Of a stretch of DNA of 64,000 nucleotides, positions 55,915 through 64,000 are shown piece by piece. Under the pieces are notes generated by a model. That model was not told the DNA's origin. It did not search any database and saw nothing but the letters and a program-made list of their open reading frames with translations. The first letter of the stretch is position 1. Each line of letters starts with the position of its first letter. The stretch is from Mactra quadrangularis (Eukaryota; Mollusca; Bivalvia; Venerida; Mactridae), in contig CM046307.1 of assembly GCA_025267735.1 (NCBI GenBank), forward strand, positions 34,959,231-35,023,230. The letters run 5' to 3'. Position numbers and translations under genes: made by a program.

Positions 55915-56940
55915 CTGTTATTGATCAATGTTTTCATGATGAAAATGGACTATGATATTGACCACAGAAAAAATCTAAGAATACTATTATATGATGGTTT
56001 ATTTCTTTTCATCATATTAGATCTTTTTTCTATGACCTTATGGTTTTGAATTTTATAGTTCTGTTATTAAATGTCAGATCTTTATGAAACTTTATACAAT
56101 GATAACATACTATGTGATGAATAGAATTAGAAAGTAACCACAACTCTACCTGGCTTTATTATGGGTTATTTCCCTTTGAAATTTTTGCATTAAAGATTTT
56201 AAATCTGGCGTTAATATGGTTTCCACATTACATTTCTTGTTTAACATATACATGTAATGTATCTTATTACACCTAAATCAAAGTATATAAAGTAATTTAT
56301 TCTCATTTACCATAGTTTTGAAAGTTATTTCTGTGGTTTCTGTGGTAATACCATTTGCAATAGGTGAAATTTTACCTTAATATCTATGTTTAAAGAGTTT
56401 ATATAGTTTAATAACTAAGGTGCATCTTGAGAAGTTTAATAGTTGATATTTGGTCATATTATTTTACATTATGTTGTTACATTGGTGTTACACTGTAATA
56501 TTTATCTTGGCAACTTATATGATGGCCAGTATATCATAATTTAAACTTGTACAATTGTATGCAAGATTTTTTAAAGAAGTGATATTCAGCTTCAATGTTT
56601 TGACTCTGGTTGACCTTCAATACTGATGTTTTTACTCTAGTAACTTACATATGATATAAGAATATGTGCCAATGATAAAAATGATCTGTGTATGGCAATT
56701 TTGGTCCTTGTTGATGTATTATTTGAATTGATCTTTTAGTTATGTCCAACAGATAAATCTATGAGAGATATTTTTAATCATGTTTGTAACACATGCTATA
56801 AAAATCGTATATTAATGTTTTAATGTTGAGGCAAAGACTATGTTCTGGTTGGTCATTTTTGAAAAATAATTCTTGACTTATTAGTAAAGATTACTAGATA
56901 GTATTATAAGAATCAATAAAATTGAGTTTAGATAAAAAAA
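55915..56940 (+). other. TESK: TESK 3' UTR with candidate poly(A) signal
   Basis: AT-rich non-coding sequence follows the TAG at 55912-55914. A canonical AATAAA lies at 56915-56920, about 1 kb after the stop, with T/GT-rich sequence just downstream, so cleavage near 56935-56945 is likely. A mariner relict begins only about 65 bp later. No open frame in the stretch looks coding. Confidence 0.6.
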
Positions 56941-57005
56941 TGTGATTTTCTTTAATCGGGTAGCCATTACTTGCAAGACATGGCTCAGGTGTAAATTTGT
57001 TTGTA

Positions 57006-58014
57006 CGAGGGGTGATTGATAAATTCGCGGAATTCCTTTCTATAATATTTACCCTTTAGTCAAATCACATTAAAACTCAAGTAAATATAAAACAATTCAT
57101 TTGCGTTTTAAAAATCATATTGGTGAACAGATTATCAATATGTAGAAAGAATAAATGGTATCCATAGCAACTACTGTTTGGTCACTTGAAGCACGCTATT
57201 TTTCACCTATTTTTAAAATATTAAACATGGTATTACGCACTCAAGTTTGTTGCGAATTATGCGCCAACATTAATTACACTAGCGTTACGTCTGGAAATTA
57301 TTTCCTGAAAGTTTCATGAAATTCTTTTGAATGGTTATTGCATAGCAGAGATTTTAGAGTCATGGCTTCGAAACAACGAATGACGTCACCAAATGATTTT
57401 GAGTTGGGTGCAGTCATAAATTGTTGTGTTTGACTCTATTTGTCACCTGCAGATACGCTTAAACAAATTAAAACTGGTGATACATTACCAACATGTGAAA
57501 TAATAATTGTCTACCAATGGCACCAGGGGTTCAGGATAGGTAGAGCATAGGTATTTGATGAAGAAAGACCAGGTCAACTGACACTGACAGGCACTGTTGG
57601 AAAGGTAGCGTGAGTGGAGAAGCTTCTAGATAAGGATTGATGGCTTACAATGTGCTGTATTGTACAAGAGAATTATTTATTCATTCAGTGAGGAATACTT
57701 TAAGGTTACATGTAATCTGTGGGTACAAAGCCATAGAAAGTGTATGGAAATAGGTGGTGATTATGTGCAGAAAGTAAATAGGAAACTTGACTTTGACGTT
57801 TATTTAACCCAATGATGACGTCGGCGTGCTTCAAGTACCGTATACTAGTGTAGTAAAATGTTTCGTGAAAACTTTATTATCCAATGTATCAAGAAAATAT
57901 TTCGGTTTTATATCAGTCTTTGGTAAGGGCACAGAATGATGTATTTTGTTTTTTCCTATGTTATCCCGTGTACCATTAATAAATAAATTCCTCGAACTTT
58001 CCAATCACCCCTCG
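57006..58014 (+). mobile_element. Relict mariner transposon with transposase pseudogene
   Basis: Inverted ends cgaggggtgattg, flanked by TA on both sides. From an ATG at 57362 the frame resembles a mariner transposase N-terminus (about 57440-57660): QIKTGDTLP, VYQWHQGF and EERPGQ. Stops and shifts are numerous and a large middle part, including the catalytic region, is missing; the end retains a WxxGGDYV-like trace. Not capable of making transposase. Confidence 0.8.
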
Positions 58015-58734
58015 TATATAATGTTAATTATGTCATAGAAACAAGAAGTATTTGGTGCAATTGTTTGTTGTTTGAGTTGTTATAATATTGTTTATATAGC
58101 CATATTGTTTTCTATTTTTCTGTGTATATATCTAGAGTTTGTATATCCAAGTATTGTTGATATTAAACAAAAAGAACTTTATTTGTGTAAATATGTGTTA
58201 TAGATGTTAAATTATTACTTAATTGTTTTCATGAAAAAATCTCAATTTGAAATTGAAATTTTAGTATTTTTATAATTGAATTCCAATAATATACATGTGT
58301 ATTAATTATATAAAAAAAGAAATTCATATCATTTTTTATTTATATTGATTATAAGAAATTCTATAAAAGTGAAAAACTTTTATTTCATTGAGTATAACTT
58401 GTCACAAAAATGCTTACATTTTAAGTATCATGGCTTTTTTAGTGTTTGTTTATTATATAAATGTTGAACATGAAGTCACTTAATTATTTTATCACAAAAC
58501 TTCAATAGAATCACATATCACTAAAAACACCTTCTCATGGATATTTCAATTGTTTCCTTATTAAAGAATGTCATTAAAGTTTGGTACTTATTTATTAATG
58601 CATTGACTTTTCAGGATCTTTCTGAAATAGTTTATACTTATTACCCCAAAAAAGTTTGAATTTGACTTTATACATAAATTACATGTAACAGAATGATATT
58701 TACAAACACAATTTTAGCAGGACATCAGACTTTT

Positions 58735-58995
58735 TATACCCCCGCTTCAAAGAAGAGGGGGGTATACTGTTTTACCCTTGTCCGTGTGTGCGTCCGTGTG
58801 TCCGTTACAAAATTTCCGTCGCAGTTTTCTCAGCAACTATAACATGGAGCAGCCTAAAACTTTGCATATTGCTTCATCCTATAGTCCCATGTGGTGTAAA
58901 GCCATTTCATGCTCCTTGCTCATCTACTTCCTGTTTGTCCTATATTTTTAGATTTTGGCAGGGGTATCACTAGTGAGCATTAGCTCACAGATTTT
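58735..58995 (+). mobile_element. Helentron/HINE-like short element, TATACCCCCGC family, copy 2
   Basis: Starts tatacccccgcttcaaagaa; ends ggcaggggtatc, then the GTGAGC-atta-GCTCAC hairpin and AGATTTT. Body closely matches 6492-6758. Confidence 0.7.
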
Positions 58996-60508
58996 TCGCC
59001 TTGAATTTCTAAGTTCTTGCTAAAAGCTACTGAAAATAGGATGCTTATTTTCGGTTTCTGGATTCCCCAAGTTAAGACTTTTTTATGAGAGATATTTTAC
59101 TTTCTGTGTAAGCCTTCAAATTAATGTACAATGTATTGTATATAGAATTATATGGTTTTTTCTACTAGACTATAAATGTGATATTAATCAAAATTTTAAA
59201 TGATTTAAAGTTAGATTTTACGTAAGGACTGCTCAACCATTATTTTGATTTTATATTGTCATGGTAGGTTATATGCCTTTTGATAAAAGTGATTTTAGCT
59301 TGTACTGGGTTTCACTGAATCACATAACTAATGAACCTGTTGTTTTTTAAATATCTGCCTGAATTATTATAGAAAATTACCTTATGTAGGTCTGTATTGA
59401 AGTTAATAATTCTTCCAATGTTTTTGTGACATGGCTTCTTCTAAGGTTCTGGGCATCATATAATCAAAAATATTAAGACAAGAAATACAACAATTCCATA
59501 AAGAAGAATTTATAACTAGTGTAGGTAGTATAACTGTTGATAATACAGGTCTCTGAAACATTAAAATACTCTATGTTTGTAATGTCATTATGATGTTTTA
59601 AAAAATCAAACTTATCCAATTACTGCCCAGTTTAAAGGCTAGACTTCATCTCTTCAATTTACCGGGTAGTAAGCAATTAAGCCGTTAAGGAGAAAGGGGG
59701 AGGGTTTGACCTGTGTAAGCAGAGGTCACCAACGGCTAAATTCTCTCTGATTGTCAACAAATTCTCACTAAAATTACTACATTGTTTATATTATAAATTC
59801 CAATGCATTCTGAGATAGTTAAAATACTGCAGGTATATACTCCATGAATCAACAGTCATGGGAACTTCCTATGAGGGGCAGCGAGAAGATAATATTACTG
59901 ACTCTGTGAAGTTCATGAACTCTCTTTTGATTGGCTTAGTGAAGGTTGTCAATCCCTTAGCATATGTCAGTCAAATTTGAAATTTTTGAATTTATTTTCA
60001 AAATTATTCTTTGAAAGTACAATTTCTAGGCAGTGTAGAAGAATGAAAATTTCAAAAAGAATTGAAAATATGTCAAAGAAAAAGTATGTCAAATTTCATT
60101 GAAATCTGAACTGTAAATTTGTAACAGTTCAAGATTTTCTCTCGGGTTTGACATGTACTCTGCTCAGAGAGTCAGAGAGAAGTGGCCATTTTCAAGATTC
60201 TCTCTCTTTCATAGTTGAAGCCTTGCCTTTAAACACAGAGTGTGATATTGCATAACACAGTGTTGAAACAAAATTTACTACAATGACTTACAATATAGCA
60301 ATAAATTAGAAATAATCTTCCTGTTATCATTATTTTTATATTAACAAGATATAACTTAAGATTATCTGTGTGCTATAAAGTGTGTTTAAATCGATCAATC
60401 ATTTATTCATTATTTCACTAATTTAAACTATTGTATAGTCTTTCTGTATTGGCATTCTTATTAATGTTTGTTCAATGTATTCTACTTATTGTAATAAAAT
60501 TGATTGTA

Positions 60509-60529
60509 GGACAAAAGGTCCTTTTGTCC
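60509..60529. repeat. 21-bp palindrome
   Basis: ggacaaaagg-t-ccttttgtcc, perfect 10-bp arms with a one-base centre. No flanking element was recognised. Confidence 0.5.
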
Positions 60530-62349
60530 GGCTCCCAGTAAGATTATCTATAGCTGACATACTTTTAAATCTTTAGATCTTAGTTATCATTTGTATTCAT
60601 TTATTTAGATCTGAGTTTTGTATTTCATCTTGTTTATCTTTTTTGTTTTATATTTTTGTGTTCTTTCTGTAAACATAGAAGATTCAATATTCTATAAAAA
60701 AAATGTCTATAAACAGTCCCATACAGTTTTTGAGTCAATGGCTAGTGTTGATGGAAAAATTATTCATTTCTCATTTTCTGTTTTTATGTTCGATGCCATA
60801 TTATATAAGAAATACACTTCTGAAGGCCTCCTGGTCTAATAGTGATCGACCAGTCAGCCCTATAACATACAGTGGACCCAAGGCCGAGGTCTAATATAGA
60901 CCTATACTAGACCCTATATAGGATATTTTTGAAGGCTTATTAAGTTACATATTATGTGCACTATGATATTATTTAACAAGAAATCTAGCTGTGGTTTTAT
61001 TTTTGATGAAAGTATTATCTTAGATGTATAGTATTTGCTCAATTATTGGCAATTATATGAATATTCTATTGTGATAAATTTATTATGATATATTAGGATG
61101 TATATTGATTTAAATACTGGTATAGATGATAGCCAATCTTATTGAAATCGGAACATATTGCTATACTACATTTCTGCTTCAGTAGATCTGATGATCACTT
61201 TCATGGCACGTGTCTTACAGTGGGCATTTAAAGTCAAAACCTGTGGTAAGGTCTCTGTCTTGCTAAAACATCCAGATGACAAAATCGCCAGTAAATTCTC
61301 TCTTTCTGTGGGAATGTACCAACCAATGCTGGTTTCAAAGACTTCATATATCAATATTTACGCTTGTTCAATTTGTGATATGTACCCAACCCTAGGGTGG
61401 TGCATTAATATATACATGTAGGACTTGTGTTGTCATTGGATAGCCAGCTTTGCTTTGGTTTAAATCCCAAGAAACTTCATCCTACTAGCTCAGTACTGGG
61501 GGACCAAGAAGCGAACTTCAAAAAAATTAATCTAAGTTGTAAGAAGTTGTTTCACAATGAAACTAAAATAAATTAGGGGTTTAACTAGGGGTAAGTGTGC
61601 AGATTACAAATGACTGATACAATTCAGTTAGATGTAAGCAACTTGCTGATAGGATGGGTAAAATGTATGTTGACATAAAAATCAATAGGGGGCTTGTAGA
61701 GGTAGTGTACATAGGTTCTGATTTTAATGGGATTGGTGTGATAGATTTTCTTTTATTTGTCTCTGTCTTATCCTAAGAATTGGTGACAAGTTGATGTGTT
61801 TTCATTAGATATTATTGTAAATTAGATATTGATATAAGTTTTCCTGTCCCATGTCTTTTTCTTTCAATATCTGTGAACTTCGTAATGGAATATGGTTTAC
61901 ATATTTTAGAGTTTTACTATAACTGGTGTACTGTATAGCATAGATATGTTACTGCATGCATGTATATTTATGTTGGTATGATGTTTGACAACCTATATAT
62001 TGTTTTACATCATTTTTCATGTTTCATTATGAAGTTAATTGTATTTTGATGAAAATATACAATGAAGTGTAAAATCTTATTTTTCACTGTAGTAAAAATA
62101 TATAATGTCAAAATGACTTCATCTTGGAGGAGAAAATACTACTAAATCGTTGACATAACATGAAACAAAACATTTGCCAATTTTTGAATAAGATTGTTCT
62201 TACTTTAATTTTTGAGTATGGAAAATGATATTTTCACTTGTTGCAACACAACTCTCGAAAATAATTGTTTTATGAGCTCTGTTGGTATTTTCTTTTTAGA
62301 ATAAAATCTATCTCACACTAAAATTGACAAACATATTCTCTATACATAT

Positions 62350-62568
62350 TTCTGTTTTATTAACCTGTCACAACTTAAATAATTACTCAGTCACTGAATG
62401 TGTTATTTCTAAAACATTTCGAGCTTGTTATTTCACCGATATTCAAAATAAAGTTAGATTATCAATAATTAATATGGGTCAGTGGTTCAATGGTTAAAAA
62501 GAAGTTGAATTATAACAAATTCAGTGACTGTGCAATTATTCAGGCTGTGACAGGTTAATAAAACAGAA
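62350..62568. mobile_element. Fold-back MITE with 50-bp inverted ends
   Basis: 62350-62399 and 62519-62568 are inverted copies at roughly 85-90% identity; the outer 'ttctgttttattaacctgtc' is nearly exact. The central spacer is about 119 bp. No clear target duplication. Confidence 0.7.
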
Positions 62569-63087
62569 CTATAATATTCAGTCATTATGTGTTTATTCAT
62601 TTTTAAACACCCTATGTAAAGAGATTAATTCAAGAAGGATCTTTATAGCTATTGTTTTAGATCAAAGACCACTTGATTATCTTAGTTATTAGTTTAAGTA
62701 TTTCATGTAACATTTTAACCCTTAGCTTATAGATTTTTATTGCCATTTTCCATCCTAGCTATTAGTTTATATACAATTTCCATCTTAGATTTGAGTGAGT
62801 TAAGGTGGAATTTCCTTTACACAGAACTACATCTATGTCCACACACACACTTTTTAAGATTACTGATAACTTATTGTACATAGGTTTTCTAAACTTTTCA
62901 CTGTGTCAGTTTTTTTATTATGTCAAGATACTATTCTTACAGTTCTTACAGAACATATGCTAACTTTATTTCTTCAAACTTAATTATTCTAATTCCATGC
63001 AATATTGTCCACATGGTGTAATTAATAGAAAAATGTCATTTTTTTATATTTACCAAGGTTTCAAAAATGGAGAAAAGTTTTTACAAC

Positions 63088-63515
63088 CAGAGGTGTGTTC
63101 AACAATGCGAGCGCTCAGTGCGACAACAAGCGCTCTCGTTATGAATGCGGGCACCCACACGAGTGCTGGTGATATCAGAGATGGATACCGGAAAATTAAT
63201 TTTTATCTCAAAGAATTATTCCTGAAAAGTGGGATGCAAATGTGTGTGTTACTTGTTCCACATAACATATCCATGCAATGCATTTAATAGAATTTATTTG
63301 GTTCAGTTAATTGTATCATAATGATTCATAATATGATAAAAATGTGAAAGATCTCATGTATCAGCAGAAATTATTATTTCCCCACCCGCTATTTTCAATA
63401 ATGTGCTGTTTGACGCATTTTGGATTTTACGGCCAGCGCTTGCAATTGTTCAATAGCCTAACAATTCGTGAAGAAGGTGCTCGCTGGAGCGCTTGCATTG
63501 TTGAATGCACTTCTG
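63088..63515. mobile_element. MITE with GC-rich inverted ends
   Basis: cagaggtgtgttcaacaatg at the start and its inverse at the end (cattgttgaatgcacttctg), extending inward through gcgagcgct / agcgcttgc. 428 bp, CpG-rich, no target duplication found. The 96-codon open frame across its left part is not supported as a gene. Confidence 0.65.
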
Positions 63516-63892
63516 ATGTTTGAGGAATCTATCCCATTGTACCAAAGTGCCAAAATATTGAAATTCTAGAATTTTCAAAATAGTTTTAACATTTAGAATT
63601 TTTACTTATGTAAATGTAATTTGTTTGAGGGGAATTCTACCTTAAAACAATTCAGTACAATTGTAACCCTAGCAACCTGAATACAACAATTATTTGTGTT
63701 CCCTTTAATCTACCTCATTGATATTTGTCCCAGTATAATTTATTTAACCTTGATTTTTTTTAATCAAGGTTTCATTTTCAAAACATACGAGATCCGAAAT
63801 GGTAAAAACGAAATGGCTGTACATGTATTGATATTGTCAATTTTCATGTGATTTAGTTAAATTGATCTTTCATTCACTTTTTAGCTCGACTT

Positions 63893-64000
63893 TACGTAGT
63901 AATGTAGAGCTCTCCTACTCGCCCCGGCGTCGGCGTCCGCGTCCGCGTCCGCGTCCACCTTTCTGATTAAAGTTTTTGTGCAGTAAAATACTTTCTTCTA
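63893..64000 (+). mobile_element. AGCTCGAC-family element, copy 5, cut by the window end
   Basis: Starts agctcgactttacgtagtaa as in copies 2 and 4. It carries an expanded run of GTCCGC hexamers (about 63930-63957) where other copies have one or two. Confidence 0.85.

Larger units (their letters stand above)
56941..64000. other. Intergenic region downstream of TESK
   Basis: Holds a dead mariner, a TATACCCCCGC element, a fold-back MITE, another MITE and the start of an AGCTCGAC element. 58020-58730, 59000-62340 and 62570-63080 show no gene or repeat I can support except a palindrome at 60509-60529. Confidence 0.7.

Overview
The window is animal nuclear DNA: AT-rich, intron-dominated and crowded with non-autonomous transposable elements. 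The repeat types suggest a mollusc, most likely a bivalve: tRNA-headed SINEs, elements with tandem-repeat cores like the bivalve 'pearl' elements, and a DIRS retrotransposon. This placement is inference; nothing in the window names the species.

One host gene runs along the + strand from before base 1 to about 56.9 kb. It is a TESK-family (testis-specific kinase, LIMK/TESK branch of the TKL kinases) dual-specificity kinase. Nine exons are visible (1695-1816, 17751-17799, 38523-38675, 42092-42177, 49354-49435, 51762-51845, 53361-53447, 54164-54281, 54890-55914). They splice in frame with GT/AG borders into 601 codons plus a stop, from the catalytic-lysine strand to the C-terminus. The 5' exons (glycine loop, start codon, promoter) lie outside the window. 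A 3' UTR follows, with a poly(A) signal near 56915. Coding sequence is about 1.8 kb of 54 kb.

The 20.7-kb second visible intron holds a complete-looking DIRS-type tyrosine-recombinase retrotransposon on the minus strand (23692-28596). It has gag, RT-RNase H with a possible methyltransferase-like domain, and a recombinase with an intact R-H-R-Y tetrad. Its ends share a perfect 97-bp inverted repeat, and an internal complementary region reproduces the circle junction. Gag ends in a canonical -1 slippery heptamer, C CCA AAC, followed by a hairpin, so Pol is probably made by frameshifting.

The other introns and the 3' flank hold: four families of Helentron/HINE-like elements (5' subterminal inverted repeat, usually a tandem-repeat core, 3' subterminal inverted repeat, then a terminal hairpin); hAT-type MITEs with 8-bp target duplications; a CAGGG-ended group with 5-6-bp duplications and subterminal repeats; Tc1/mariner-like elements including a dead mariner; three SINE families; and a 52-bp minisatellite split by a 2.25-kb transposon. 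No second host gene, rRNA, functional tRNA or CRISPR array was found. A minus-strand, coding-looking block near 15.4-15.8 kb with a decayed tandem copy is unexplained.
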